A DNA stretch of 64,000 nucleotides, from assembly GCF_947179515.1 (NCBI RefSeq), contig NC_067492.1, forward strand, positions 11,333,847-11,397,846, read 5' to 3'. Source of the DNA: Apodemus sylvaticus. Lineage: Eukaryota > Chordata > Mammalia > Rodentia > Muridae. Made by a program: the position numbers and the translations under genes. This document shows positions 44,016-55,015 of the stretch, piece by piece. The notes below the pieces were generated by a model. The model ran no database searches. It had not been told where the DNA came from and worked only from the letters and a program-made list of their open reading frames with translations. The stretch's first letter is position 1, and each line of letters opens with the position of its first letter.

Positions 44016-45124
44016 TTCCAGTTTAACTTATGTGAGTTTAATTAAGAGAAGGGACGAGGAGAATAAATTAAATGGTGTGGATGATTCTGCAGTTTTTCAC
44101 TAAACGAATGCCTGTCCCAGGTGCATCGTGAGTGGGGGTATAAATCTACAGGCAGCCCCTTCATCTCGTGCTCAAACCAAGACAGCACAATTGGATTTAA
44201 TGCTGGCAGGAAAACTGGCTGGGTCAGACTTATTAAGAAATATGACGGTGGGCCTCCAACAGAATTTAGAGGTGATTCTGGCTACACAAGATGCTTACCC
44301 TCAAGGCTGGCTTCAGAAGCCCCGCAGGCGACACATCTCACTGTGCAGAGCACAAAGTACGGCAAGATGGCGGCAGAGTTAGCAGCTCATAGCAACAGTT
44401 AGCACTCCTGTAGTCCTGCTCTATACAGCTTTAACTCCGTCTCGCTCACTTAATGCTCAGAATAACCCTAAGAAGTCCAAAGGCAGATGCTTACATAATC
44501 CCCGGCATCTTAAGCCACTCAGTTCAGACACAGCAGCAACCGGGGTATTCAGCTGTGGACACTTGCTGTTTTCCCCACGTGGGTTTCCCATGCCAAGGTC
44601 ACCACCACAGCAGTCCTGTCTTTGCTTCTGAGCCGAAGGCAAATTTGCCACACAGAAAAGACAGCATCCTTCCTAGCTAATTTCTACAAAAGCCTTGGGT
44701 CTCTGGGGAATAGATTTTATGAAAGATTATGCTTTGAGGGGGTGGGGGCAGTAGTAAAGGCTTCTTGGGTTTTTACGAGCTGTTTGGACTGAGGGAGTGC
44801 TGTAAAGGACTACTAGTGTTCCCAAAATATCCCTCTGTCCCTCTCTCTTGTTCCCATCCCCACCTGCCTCCAGTCTACCCACAGTATCTACCCTATCTCT
44901 CACTTCCCTCCAGCCTTCATAGGACGGGTATGTGCCTAGTATTGTTGCATCTTGTTTTCCCAACTTCTGTGGACATCGCTGGGAGGCCTGCTCATCTCTG
45001 AAAGGAAATGGGGGAGCAATGGATCTGGAGATGGAAGTAGGGGAGGGTTGGGAAGTGTGGAGGGAAGGGATGCACTATATGAGAGCAGAATGTGTGTGTG
45101 TGTGTGTGTGTGTGTATACATAGA
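44016..45124. other. Unique DNA with a YY1-type site
   Basis: GCAAGATGGCGGCAG (44362-44376) contains a perfect YY1 core. A poor L2/MIR-like patch lies at 44445-44530. (GT)n lies at 45091-45114. No gene is seen. Confidence 0.45.
44363..44374 (+). promoter_or_regulatory. YY1-type motif
   Basis: CAAGATGGCGGC matches the extended YY1 consensus exactly (AAGATGGCGGC). It contains CpG within a CpG-poor region. One motif does not prove a promoter, and no transcript evidence is available. Confidence 0.5.
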
Positions 45125-45395
45125 CATATGAAAATTCCTCTGATGAAATCCTACTTCCCAATGTGATGGTAAAGGGAGGTGAGGCAGGAGGCAGTGAAGT
45201 CATGTGGGCAGGGTTCTGGTGAGCAAGATGAACATCCTTATAAGGAGAGAAAAAGCACTTCTACCTACCATGCTCTCCGCCTGATGGAGTCTCACAGAGA
45301 TGGCAGTGAACAAGCCAGGAGGTGGGTTCTCACAGATACCTGGCCACTTAGCACATAGACTTTGGACTTCCCTTGAAAACATTGAGATATATAGT
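45125..45395 (+). mobile_element. Ancient MLT1-like MaLR LTR
   Basis: CCTACTTCCCAATGTGATGG, GAACATCCTTATAAGGAGAG, GAGATGGCAGTGAACAAGCC and TAGACTTTGGACTTCCC follow the mammal-wide MLT1/MST LTR. The 'cttataag' promoter-region block is clear. Ends are eroded. Confidence 0.65.
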
Positions 45396-46111
45396 CAATA
45401 GTAGTGTACTGTAGTCGCTTCAACTGACATAAGATGGAAGAATGGGTCCTCCAAGGTTTACCAAAGACAGTAGCAGCAGGGTTACCTGATAGTAACAGGG
45501 TGGTTTAGTAGCCCCAACAACTACAGCACCAGATCTGCATGAAGCTCAGGGCTAGGGCAGTAGCTGCTGACCTATATAGGCTAGAAACAGGATTCTTTCC
45601 CGAAAAGGCCGTGCCAAGAGACCTTAGGAGCTAGCTGGCACTGACGTGGACGGGACAGTAGGAAGTTCTGCAGCACGGGACTAAATTTCTTGCTACTTCA
45701 GATCTAGTTAGATTTAGAGAGCCAAAAGGACATGGCATTTTCCTTGTGGATTGTGGGATAAAATGCATCCTGCTGCACAGATAAGGAACAATGGCCGCAG
45801 CTGGGGACTAGCGCTGACCTTGCTAAGAAAGCTGTGGCGTGAAGGTCCTGAGGAGGTGAGAGAGGTGTCAAAACAAATTAGGTGTCCATACAGATAACAT
45901 TCTGGAACAAGCCAAGATAAGGGAACAAAGGCATATCCTTGGCTGGCTAGAGATGAGAGAATAAAGAAGAAACTACTGTGGGTGGCCTCCAGAGAGGGTG
46001 ATGGGCAAGGAGAGTGGAGAAAAGGAGAAGGGGGAGGGGAAAAGGGCTAAGCAGATGATTGGGTAAACAGATATGGATAAACAGAGTACTGCTATACATC
46101 TGTTAGCTTAG
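45396..46111. other. Unique DNA, no gene seen
   Basis: Nothing recognised. Confidence 0.4.
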
Positions 46112-46252
46112 TGTACACACCCCTACCCCATCCCCAACGCCATCCCCACCCCTGCATGCACACAACCCTACCCCATCCCCGACGCCATCCCCACCCCTGC
46201 ACACACACACCCCTACCCCATCCCCGACACCATCCCCACCCCTGCACACACA
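46112..46252. repeat. 45-bp tandem repeat, three copies
   Basis: Each copy contains CCCTACCCCATCCCCGACGC, CATCCCCACCCCTGCA and a CACA linker. CCTACCCC starts at 46122, 46167 and 46212, giving a 45-bp period. C-rich on +, with G runs on the minus strand that could form a quadruplex. It opens frames on both strands because 45 is a multiple of three. Confidence 0.95.
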
Positions 46253-46559
46253 CCAATGGACTGGGGACAGGGTGCAGAGGGAGAGCTGGCTTACCTGGGC
46301 CCCCTGTGCACCAAGGTGGGCGTATCTCTCCAGGGATGGCTCCAGACAGGATGACATGTCAATGTCACAACAGCTTTGCTGCCTTCTAATCCAGGATGGG
46401 AAGAGAAGGATGAGAGGATGACTGAGGCTCAGAACCCCTGCAAAGAAACAGCTACCCTCAAGGGAATGTGGAGAATATCCTCCCAGAAGCCACACCGAAG
46501 AGTTCTCAAATCTTGCAGCATTGGTTAGAGTTTGAAAAAAAAACTGCTCTTAACACGGT
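46253..46559. other. Unique DNA, no gene seen
   Basis: Nothing recognised. Confidence 0.35.
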
Positions 46560-47297
46560 TGTAAGGAAGAATTAACCTTCAAGTTAAGGCAGTGCTAGCT
46601 GTCACGTAAGACAGTGTCAAAGGCAAGACCCACATACACAGAATGGCTTCTCTGTAACTTAACTGTTCCATAGAGCTCTAGAGAATATTTATAGGAATAC
46701 AAAACACTGTTGACCTAAACTTCCTCTGCTTAAAATCTTATTAAAAACAAAGGCAAAACAAAGACTTTTACAGACATATAAAATCTGAAAGAATTTATCA
46801 CTAGCAGACCTGTAATATAAGAAATATTAAAGAAGGTCCTTAGGGCAGAAGGAATTATTCCAGATCTAAAGCTGGCTGGAGAGAAAGGGAGAAAATTCAT
46901 TAGAAATTGTAACTGCCTGGGTAAATACGGTGACTTTTTTTTCATATTATTTAATTCTCTTATTTAAAACTATAAAAGATATCCACTTTATGTATGTATA
47001 TATGCAGATTTATGTAAAATTATAAGCCCTAAAGAAACCAATAAAACAACCCAACAGAGTTACACCTAATAAAAACAGCTGTGAGGGAGAAGAGGGCAGG
47101 AAAGAGAGGCAAAAGAACACAGGACAGCTGAGACTAGGAGACAGATGACACGCTGTGGATGACTGAAGCTCCAAATGGTCCCCTTGTGGTGACAGAGGTC
47201 AGTTTGTCAAGAGGAGAAAACAAGTCCATGGATTCACACAGCCAGCTGCAGCCTCAAAACACACAGATCCAAAAGGGGCAGACTTGAAAAGGGAAAG

Positions 47298-47343
<46 letters not shown>

Positions 47344-49050
47344 CTCAACACTTCCCACTCGATAACTGACATACTGTGCAGACAGAAGATCAATGAGAAT
47401 ACACTTTAAAAACACTAACCTATTTAGTCTAAGTGACATTTTTACAACTTTTATTAACATTCTTTCCGATGTCCCGGGACCATTGACCCAAAAGGACAAT
47501 ATAGGCCATAAAGCAAGTGTCCAAAAATGTATGAGGATTCAAGTTATACACTGCTCGGGGGGTGGGGGAGGGGGGGCGAGTTATGGTATAAACCAATAAT
47601 AAAAAGATATGACAAAGGGCCTTCAGATGAGAAAACTGAAGGACACATTTCAAAGGAAGCCATGAGCAAAAAAGCCAACAGCAGTGAAACAGAATTCGAA
47701 CAGAATGAAAAGGAAACACAGTCCACCAACATTGTTGAATTCAGCTGAAGTCATACCTGTTGGGGGAATCTGTAGCACTAAGATGCCTCTATTAGAAAAA
47801 TATAGGCAAATCAGTGGCCTTGACTTTCACTCTTAGAAATTAGGGGGTGGGGAGAAAAGCTAAATTAGTGGGGGGGGGGGATAAGCATTAGAATGAAAAT
47901 CAATTAATTTGAAAATAGAGAATAATAGGAAATCAACAACAACAAAAAGGCAAAATGGATCCCCTTGTGAAGAGCAGTAATGTCGATAAATCTCAAGAGA
48001 AAAAAAGAATGCAGGCGTGCTAGCTGGCATAACTGGAGAGCCTGAAATATATGCAGAAGATAATAAGAAAATATTACGACCAATTCCATGTCAATACATT
48101 TGACAGCTTGGATGAAATGAACAAATCACTCAGAAGGCATCAAACGCAAGGGAGGCCAAGCTACCTCGATGGTCATAAATCAATTAAATTGAATGTATTG
48201 TTAAAAAACTGTCACAGAGAAAGCTCTAGACTCAGATACCCACATTGGGAACTAAATGAAGAACAGGAATTCTAGGCAAACTCTTTTGGGCAACAAAGAG
48301 CTCCTCCTAAAAGAACTACTTTGAGATGAAGAGAGAAGAGAAGGGTGGGAGAAACCAGAAGACAATAAAACCAAAGGGAAAACAGCTGGCCTCAAACACG
48401 AGTTTTAACAGATGGACAAATTGGTATCTCAAATTCCCCATTCCAGGAACAGAGGTTTGGTTTGATAGTTAAACAAACAAACAAACAAAAAACCCCAATT
48501 ACTTGTGATATAGACAGATCTCAAAAGAAAATCATAGGACTGTTTCAAGTAATGGGGCAGAAGGCATTGGACGACATTTTACACCTAGTTTTCTCATTGA
48601 AAACAAGGGCTCAACAAAGAACATAGACAATTCTTCTACCAGACAAAAGGCACCCATGTAACCACTGGGCTAGCATCATAGTCTTGGTAAAATGATAGAG
48701 ATTTTATTATGAATATTCAGGAATAAGGCAAAGATTCATTCTCCCCATTTCAATTAAGCATTATCTTAAGAGTTTCCAGTCACTAAAATAAGATAATAAA
48801 CAAAAGAGAGTCAGATTGACTGAAAGTCATCTTTATTTACCAGTTCCATGGCTATCCATGAAAAACAAATCAACAAACTCCAAGAGAATCAGCAAAGATA
48901 ATCACTAGCACTCATGCAAAACGTTTAAAATGATTCAGGGTACAAGATGAGTCTGCTTACCTTGAGACCAGATATGGTTAAGATGTAAAATTTTCAGAAA
49001 TTGATACATGCTTTCAACCCAGTTTCAAGGAATATCCAGAAATTTACTGC
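46560..49050 (+). mobile_element. Ancient L1M with degraded ORF2, sense
   Basis: The pre-ORF2 block is clear: AAGAATTTATCACTAGCAGA (46789-46808), CCTGTAATATAAGAAATATT, then GTCCTTAGGGCAGAAGGA. ORF2-like text follows: GAAGATAATAAGAAAATATT (48055), TTTGACAGCTTGGATGAAAT, CAGGAATTCTAGGCAAACTC, AACAAGGGCTCAACAAAGAA and ATGATTCAGGGTACAAGATG (48930). All frames are broken by stops and indels, with no run over about 75 codons. Microsatellites (47300-47339) and unrelated stretches interrupt it. Confidence 0.75.
47300..47339. repeat. (GT)n microsatellite
   Basis: About 38 bases of pure GT inside the degraded L1M. Confidence 0.97.
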
Positions 49051-49177
49051 TGAGTCTAAAATTAATTTACGTGCTCTGTGGATGCATCTCAAAGACTAAG
49101 AGCTTGCCTAAAGCCCATCTACACATGGCCAAGATAGCTGTTGAATGAGAAGATAAGGTTGACAGACACACACTTCA

Positions 49178-49421
49178 TAAAACCAGAAAGATGGCCCAGA
49201 AGGTAAAAGGTGTTTGCTGCCAAGCCTGACAACCTGAGACTCCTTGATGTTAGTCCTTAAGATAGCTAGCTACTCTTCCATGAGACCCAAGTTCAGTTGC
49301 CAGAACCCACACCACACAAGGAGGATCACAACCACCTGTAACTCCAACTCCAGTGGAATTTATATCATCTTCTGGTCTTCATATGTCCTTGCATGTAGGT
49401 ACACACGTACACACACACACT
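49178..49421 (+). mobile_element. B3/B2-type SINE
   Basis: AAGATGGCCCAGAAGGTAAA, CAAGCCTGACAACCTGAG, AAGTTCAGTTGCCAGAACCC, TCACAACCACCTGTAACTCC, ATCATCTTCTGGTCTTCATA and a CA-rich end. The middle carries a roughly 30-base insertion relative to other copies. Confidence 0.8.
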
Positions 49422-49425
49422 AAAT

Positions 49426-49466
<41 letters not shown>

Positions 49467-49535
49467 GATGGATGGATGGATGGATGGATGGATGGATGGG
49501 TAGATGGACAAATGGATGGATAGACAGACAGACAG
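49422..49535. repeat. (GATA)n(GGAT)n compound microsatellite
   Basis: Ten pure GATA units pass into seven GGAT units and then imperfect GATG/GACA units. It has grown from the 3' end of the SINE to its left. Confidence 0.97.
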
Positions 49536-49904
49536 CTTAGATTTCACCCTATATATGACTAAGATGGCACCAGGTCCCTATGAAAGCTGGAGGACATCTG
49601 CACACTCTATTGGATAGTGCCCCAAATACTAAGAGAATACAGAGGGAACTTGTCCATCACAGGTAACTTTAATGGTAACAAAGTAGGAATTATCTGAATG
49701 ATCAATACTTTGTATAAGCGCATGCTTAAATAAAGATGGCTGAAAGCAAGCTACTTGATGGCAGAAAGCCACGGAAATGGTTCAGTGGCCATGTAGCCAT
49801 TAATAAGGAACAACGCCAGGATACACCTTTGAAAGAGCAAACTTGTCCAAAATGGCTAGAACAATACCGTTTATTCTATTGTTTTAGTTGAATGGTTTTT
49901 TTTT
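49536..49904. other. Unique DNA, no gene seen
   Basis: 49560-49880 is L1-3'UTR-like in composition but without firm landmarks. T9 run near 49896. Confidence 0.35.
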
Positions 49905-50137
49905 TACATTTGTTATTGTTACTCATGTTATGGGCTATGTACATGCACACAGTGTTTGTGTGTGACTTGTGTGTCCTGGCAGTCATATGAAGGTCAGATG
50001 GCAACCTTGTGGCGTCATCTCTCTCCTTCTGCCCTGCCTTACGTGGAATTGAGGCTGGCTCCCTGGTCAACAAGCTGGCATAGCCAGGTCCTTCACCTCC
50101 TCAGTCATCTTGCTGCGTCAGGTTTAATTTTTTTTTT
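49905..50137 (-). mobile_element. B3/B2-type SINE, antisense
   Basis: GGCAACCTTGTGGCGTCATC, TCTCTCCTTCTGCCCTGCCT, GTGGAATTGAGGCTGGCTCC, CAAGCTGGCATAGCCAGGTC and CCTCAGTCATCTTGCTG form the reversed SINE with an eroded head. Confidence 0.75.
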
Positions 50138-50374
50138 AATGCATCAGCACATGAGAAATTCAGAAGGTTGAACACAAAAAGAATGTTTTTAACACTACGT
50201 AAGTGGTTTTTAATTTTCTTATGATGATCTAGCTTTCTTGGTCCTGTGCTGTCAATGGGAATGATTTTCACAAATACGGAGAAATGTTTTAAAGTCCCTC
50301 TACCTAAGGGAAGAATGTTTTACACTAGGTGCTTAGAGGGTAAAAATACTGTGTTGGGATACATTTTCATGGCA

Positions 50375-50545
50375 AGAGGCCAGTGAGATGGTTTAGCAGG
50401 TAAAGGCACTTGCAAGTACCTCAACATCAGGAGTTCAATCCCTGGATCCTGTGTAAAGGTGATAATAGAGAATCAACTTTACAAAGTTCTCCTCTGACCT
50501 CCACACACGTGCCATGGCAGACACACACACACACACACACATTCA
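50375..50545 (+). mobile_element. B3/B2-type SINE
   Basis: GGCCAGTGAGATGGTTTAGC, AGGTAAAGGCACTTGC, CAAAGTTCTCCTCTGACCTC and CACACACGTGCCATGGCAGA, ending in (CA)n. Confidence 0.88.
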
Positions 50546-51234
50546 TAATCATATAAAGACTTTCCTCCAGAGGCCATAACAGTAGCAAGAGAAAGGCTGC
50601 TAGACAAAACAAAAATGTATGCATCTATGGCAAACAGCAACAAGACCAGGTTAGCCCTTTAGATGCCAATCAGTGGACAAAAGTATGAGCCAGACCCCCA
50701 GTGGGACAGCATGTGGGCTAACCCCTACAACCTTTCATTTAAATAATATCGTAAAATGGCGGCTTCCTTGGACCAAGTAGACTAAGAATGTGGGGGCATT
50801 CCTCCCTCCCCCTTACCTTTCATGTGACATCCTTGCCTCCTTGCTCTTCCTACTGGAAGAAGGGACAGTTGAGAGCAGCACCCAACACACCCCAGTCCAG
50901 TTCACCTCCATCTGTTGGCTACTGCCAATCTACTTTTGAGATCAAATTAGTCTACCAAAATCACTAATAAATGTTTCACTATATATTTTCTATTTTTATA
51001 AAGTAATAAATATACCGATCTGATTGCCACAGAACACAGGTCTGAGATGGATGTTCAGCTTCAAGACCTGTAAATCTTGTAGACAGCAGGGACTGGTTCT
51101 TAGACAAAGGTCCTTAGCAGAGGAGACGCTGGTACCCTCTACTTCTTTCTCTGGAATAAAGGACAAAGAACAAAACCACCAACAGCTGTCCATCCATGGG
51201 TTTGTTTTCCTCAGGTCAGAGCACATGTGTGAAG
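50546..51234. other. Unique DNA, no gene seen
   Basis: Nothing recognised. Confidence 0.4.
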
Positions 51235-51269
51235 GCAGATGATAACTGAAGACGTGTCAGAATCTAGAT

Positions 51270-51502
51270 CAATGGTTCTCAACATGTGGGTCACGGATCC
51301 TTTGGGGGGTGTCCACCAGACCCCTTTCATAGGAATCATCTAAGACCATAAAACTCCCCCAGATATTTTATAATTCTTAACAGTAGCAAAATTGCAGTTA
51401 TGCAGTAGCAATGAAAATAATTTTATGGTTGGGGGGGTCACCACAACAGGAAGAAGTATGTTGAAGGGCCACACGCAGCCTTAGGAAGGTTGAGAACCAC
51501 TG
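51270..51502 (+). mobile_element. URR1-type hAT-Charlie element
   Basis: Terminal inverted repeats CAATGGTTCTCAACATGTGG and GAAGGTTGAGAACCACTG are clear. The interior has ATTGCAGTTATGCAGTAGCA and GAAAATAATTTTATGGTTGG. Flanking octamers atctagat (51262-51269) and gtctacag (51503-51510) agree at 5 of 8, matching the nTCTAGAn preference of Charlie-type elements. It lies in an older LTR. Confidence 0.88.
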
Positions 51503-51701
51503 GTCTACAGTCATCTGGGAGACGGGTCTCTGGGTAGGTCTATAGGGGGTGTCTTGGTTTCATAAATGGGTGTAGGAAGACCAGTCCGCATGGATGACAC
51601 CGGGACTGGGCTGTGTATAAAGAGAGAACAGGACCTGGGCACCAGCATTCACCACTTTCTGCTTTCTGGCTCTGGATGTGCTTTCTGGCTGCTTGGACAC
51701 A

Positions 51702-51773
51702 CTCACACACACACACACTCACACACACACACTCACACTCACATACACACACTCATATATTCACACACTCACA

Positions 51774-51812
<39 letters not shown>
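51702..51812. repeat. (CA)n array inside an LTR
   Basis: CACT-interrupted and then pure CA. It makes the spurious 94-codon T/H frame at 51566-51850. Confidence 0.96.
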
Positions 51813-51945
51813 ACTCCCCCATCAGGATGAGCTGGAACCTGGAACTGTGAGCTAGAAGAAGCCCTCAGAAGAAGCCCTGTCTCTCAGAAGTTGCTCCTTC
51901 GGGATATTCTATCATAGCAATAGAAAAGAAACCAAGACACCGGGT

Positions 51946-52379
51946 GTCATGAAGGAGAAAGAATTGAAGAGGGGAGAACTGTGAAAGGGAGTTTATCAAC
52001 AGATAGATGGTCAGTGAGGTGTCAACTTGGCTGTTGCTATAGTTCCAGGGACGTGATCGTTGAGATTGGACCCTCAGCAAGCAAGCAAGAAAAGATAGCA
52101 GGAGCAATGGAGGAGGAGGTCCCAGGCAGGGACAGTGGAAAGAAAAGGGAGGGGGAGGGGGGAGAGAGGGAGAGGAAACAGCTAGGACTCTGACCCCCAT
52201 TTTTGTTTTTCACTTGAGAATGAACACCACGCAACACAGAGCAGGCGTGAGTCAGACAAGAGTTTCCTATACTCTGACCGCATAGGTAAATTGAAAGGAA
52301 CGTATACCTAAATCAGGAGTAAGGTCCTTGTGTTTAGTATTTAGACAGGAGAAGCTAAGCTCATGTACAATTAAACTTT
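51946..52379. other. Unique DNA with a G-rich patch
   Basis: GGGAGGGGGAGGGGGGAGAG (52147-52166) could form a quadruplex. No gene is seen. Confidence 0.4.
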
Positions 52380-52860
52380 AGACCATTTATATTTTAAATG
52401 CTCGCTGATTTATTCATGCTGCTGTGTTAACACATTTGAAAGGAGCTTTGACAAGGCAATTGGGAATGTGCCCCGAGGAATCATTCCATGGCGGAAATCT
52501 GCGACCACACGGGCCTTTCTTTCAACCTGACATTAGTTTTTCCGATGAATTAATTGCAAATTTCAAGAATTATGAGATATCCTAAGTTATTTGTATTAGG
52601 AAATGAACAGGAAAATGTAATTATTTTTTCCCCTCAAATAATATTTGAGGTCTGAAAAGAAGCTCTGAGCTATGTCATATTTCTTGTATCTTTCTGACAG
52701 TTTGTAATTACTTTTAATGCTGCTGTTCTCTAAATTATTAATGCTAATCTGTCATGACAGGGGCTGAAGAGAACCAGCGATTAGAGGCCTCTTTGCTAGC
52801 AAGGCTGGTTTGAAATAAATGTCTTAATCGCAAGAAAACAGAGCAGCAGTTAGTTTCGTA
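52380..52860. promoter_or_regulatory. Candidate conserved non-coding block
   Basis: There are about 480 repeat-free bases with many homeodomain-like cores (GATGAATTAATTGCAAATTT, CTCTAAATTATTAATGCTAA, TTTGTAATTACTTTTAATG) and isolated CpG words (TGGCGGAAATCTGCGACCAC). No open frame or simple repeat explains the composition. Call is by texture only. Confidence 0.3.
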
Positions 52861-53337
52861 CAAATAGACTTGTACTTTCTCTCTGCTTCCCTCCTGACCC
52901 TTAAAGAAGATGCGGGCTGACAACAGTTGTGCAGTGTGACAGTCTAAGAGATGACCTCTGCGTGTGTCACCATGGATTGGCATTTGGAGATTCACGGACT
53001 CCTAAAGTGTCTCAAAAGCTCCCCCCCTCCCTAGAACTGCCAGAGTCTACACCATCTCTATTAGTCAAGGCCTCTGGCTACCAGCTCTTCCCCTGAGAGA
53101 CTTTAGAATGGCAAGGTCTTCTTCTCTCCTTCTGAAGCACCACTTTCTTTCCCATTTGTCATCAATACCTTGGTTCCTACGGATTTGCCCTACTGTGTGA
53201 TTTGATGGCACCCATGACAGGCAGGTCCTCTAACCCAACGAACACCAGAAACCTTTAAAAAGCTCCAAGAGACCCACGGCTCACCTATTTTTCATCTCTT
53301 TGTTTCCAGTGCTAGGAAACTATTTATGATCAGTCAG
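52861..53337. other. Unique DNA, no gene seen
   Basis: Nothing recognised. Confidence 0.4.
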
Positions 53338-53711
53338 TGTCTTGGTTAGGCTTTCCCTTGCTGGAATAAAGATACCATGACCAAACCATGAACTAAAGCA
53401 ACTTGGGGAGGAAAGGGTCTATTTCACCTTACAGCTTATAAATCCATCCTCCAGAGCAGTCAGCGCAGGAACCTGGAGGCAGGAACTGAAACATGGGCTG
53501 ACTTCCATGGAGAAACACTACTTACTGGCCTGCTCCCAGGACCACCAGGCCAGGGGCAGCATTTCCCACAGTGGTCAGGACCCTCCCACCTCAGCCATCC
53601 ATCAGGAAAATGCACCACAGGCCAGTCTGCTGAGGGCATTTTCTCAGTTGAGGTTCCCTCTTCCCAAATGACTCCAGTTTGTGTCATGTGGATATAAAAC
53701 TAGTCAGCACA
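53338..53711 (-). mobile_element. MaLR-type solo LTR, antisense, with target duplication
   Basis: It starts TGTCTTGGTTAGGCTTTCCC and ends TATAAAACTAGTCAGCACA. It contains AACTTGGGGAGGAAAGGGTC, GGAACCTGGAGGCAGGAACT and CCTCTTCCCAAATGACTCCA. Flanks gtcag (53333-53337) and gtgag (53712-53716) match 4 of 5. Confidence 0.9.
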
Positions 53712-53767
53712 GTGAGGAATAGTTAGAGGATGGCTCCTGTCCAGCAGGGACATGCATGCTCACTTTA

Positions 53768-53769
<2 letters not shown>

Positions 53770-53821
<52 letters not shown>
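53770..53821. repeat. (GA)n microsatellite
   Basis: About 51 bases of pure GA, immediately 5' of a SINE. Confidence 0.97.
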
Positions 53822-53824
<3 letters not shown>

Positions 53825-54025
53825 GAGAATAGTTCAGAGTTTTTTCTGCTCCTGAAGAGAATGTGGGTTCAGTTCTCAGTACCCACATCAGGTGGCTCAC
53901 AACCACTGTAACTACAGCTCTAGGTGATGCAGTTCCCCTTCTGGTGACCCATTTCCTACACACACACACACACCCCTACATACTATAATTGACAAAAAGT
54001 AAAAAAAAAAAAAATCTAAAAATAA
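53822..54025 (+). mobile_element. B3/B2-type SINE
   Basis: GAGAGAATAGTTCAGAG, then CAGTTCTCAGTACCCACATC, AGGTGGCTCACAACCACTGT, AACTACAGCTCTAGGTGATG and CCTTCTGGTGACC, a CA run, and an A-rich tail. Confidence 0.85.
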
Positions 54026-54149
54026 ATAGTTGGAAGAGCCGCTGTAAGTTTCTATCCGTGGGCTGTTCACATTTTTTTCATCTCTAACAAACACGGTCAT
54101 TCTTTCCCAGTCCTGCGCCCATCATCACCCCAGACCCCTCAAGTAGATC
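54026..54149. other. Unique DNA, no gene seen
   Basis: Nothing recognised. Confidence 0.3.
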
Positions 54150-54650
54150 ATGGCCTCATCTAAATTAATTGAACCACGAAGGGCAAGTGCCCATTTCATC
54201 CTTCTTTTGTCATCTTTCCTGGCAGATTTATGATTTATAGATCTCTTATTTAATTATCAATATTTCATTACTGATAAAACGCAGGCAAGAAATGGGAACT
54301 GCCAACCAAAGATCTTAGACTCTGTGAAAGCATAGCAAAAACTCTTAGTAAGAGGTGACTGTTAACGAACAGCTGCCAGACAAATCCAGAAACATCCTGA
54401 ACGCCAGGGCCTAGCTCCCTTGCCTGATACGCAAGGAGTAACCTTCCGGGAACAACCTCGCAGTGTGCAACCCAAACCCGTACCTGTGCAGACACTGGAA
54501 TAAAGCTCATCGCCCATGAATATATTTTCCGCAAAATATATTCTAAATTGTACCACAAAGTCCAATTAGAGGTGTACCTTTTCTCCTTGTTTTAAAATTC
54601 ATTACCAACATTAATACTTGGTCTAATGTCTTGGCTTAATTTTGAGCTTT
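54150..54650. promoter_or_regulatory. Candidate conserved non-coding block
   Basis: Repeat-free, A+T-rich sequence such as TTATTTAATTATCAATATTT and GGTCTAATGTCTTGGCTTAA, with clustered TAAT-type cores. It ends at an (AT)n run. Inference from composition only. Confidence 0.28.
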
Positions 54651-54655
54651 CGTTC

Positions 54656-54656
<1 letters not shown>

Positions 54657-54687
<31 letters not shown>
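54657..54687. repeat. (AT)n microsatellite
   Basis: About 29 bases of pure AT. Self-complementary and cruciform-prone. Confidence 0.97.
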
Positions 54688-54689
<2 letters not shown>

Positions 54690-54869
54690 CTGTTGCTTCT
54701 TATTAACCCCTCTTGACAGCTATTTGCTTTACATACTTTAAGAACTACGTGCTGCTGTGATCAATAAAACAAGATCCTGGTGGCCTCTTCTTGAGAGTAA
54801 AAAGGTTGTAAAGAATGAGAACCACATAGGATGTCCGGCAATGATGAAAGCTGTATGTAATCAAACACT

Positions 54870-55015
54870 TGGTTTACACCTGATACCCATTACTTCTTTA
54901 AGCCCATTTTGTAGATGTAGAAACTGAGGCTCACGGAGGTCGGCTGAAGTACCGACACTGACCCAATGGGATAAAGGTTTGATTCGAACACAAGCCCAGA
55001 ACTGCTCTGCACTCT
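54870..55015 (-). mobile_element. MIR SINE, antisense
   Basis: CCATTTTGTAGATGTAGAAA, CTGAGGCTCACGGAGGTCGG, then GATTCGAACACAAGCCCAGA and ACTGCTCTGCACTC are the reverse-complement hallmark of MIR elements. Confidence 0.8.

Larger units (their letters stand above)
51235..51945 (+). mobile_element. MaLR-type LTR split by a URR1 insertion
   Basis: The left part (GACGTGTCAGAATCTAGAT) continues after the URR1 as CATCTGGGAGACGGGTCTCT, GGGCACCAGCATTCACCACT, TTCTGCTTTCTGGCTCTGGA, GGAACCTGGAACTGTGAGCT and CTATCATAGCAATAGAAAAG-AAACCAAGACA. A roughly 110-base (CA)n expansion sits in its middle. It is the same LTR type as 41095-41405. Confidence 0.75.

Noticed and set aside
44445..44530. L2/MIR3-like patch (TGCTCAGAATAACCCTAAGA)
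   Set aside because: The match covers one short phrase only, too little to annotate with confidence.
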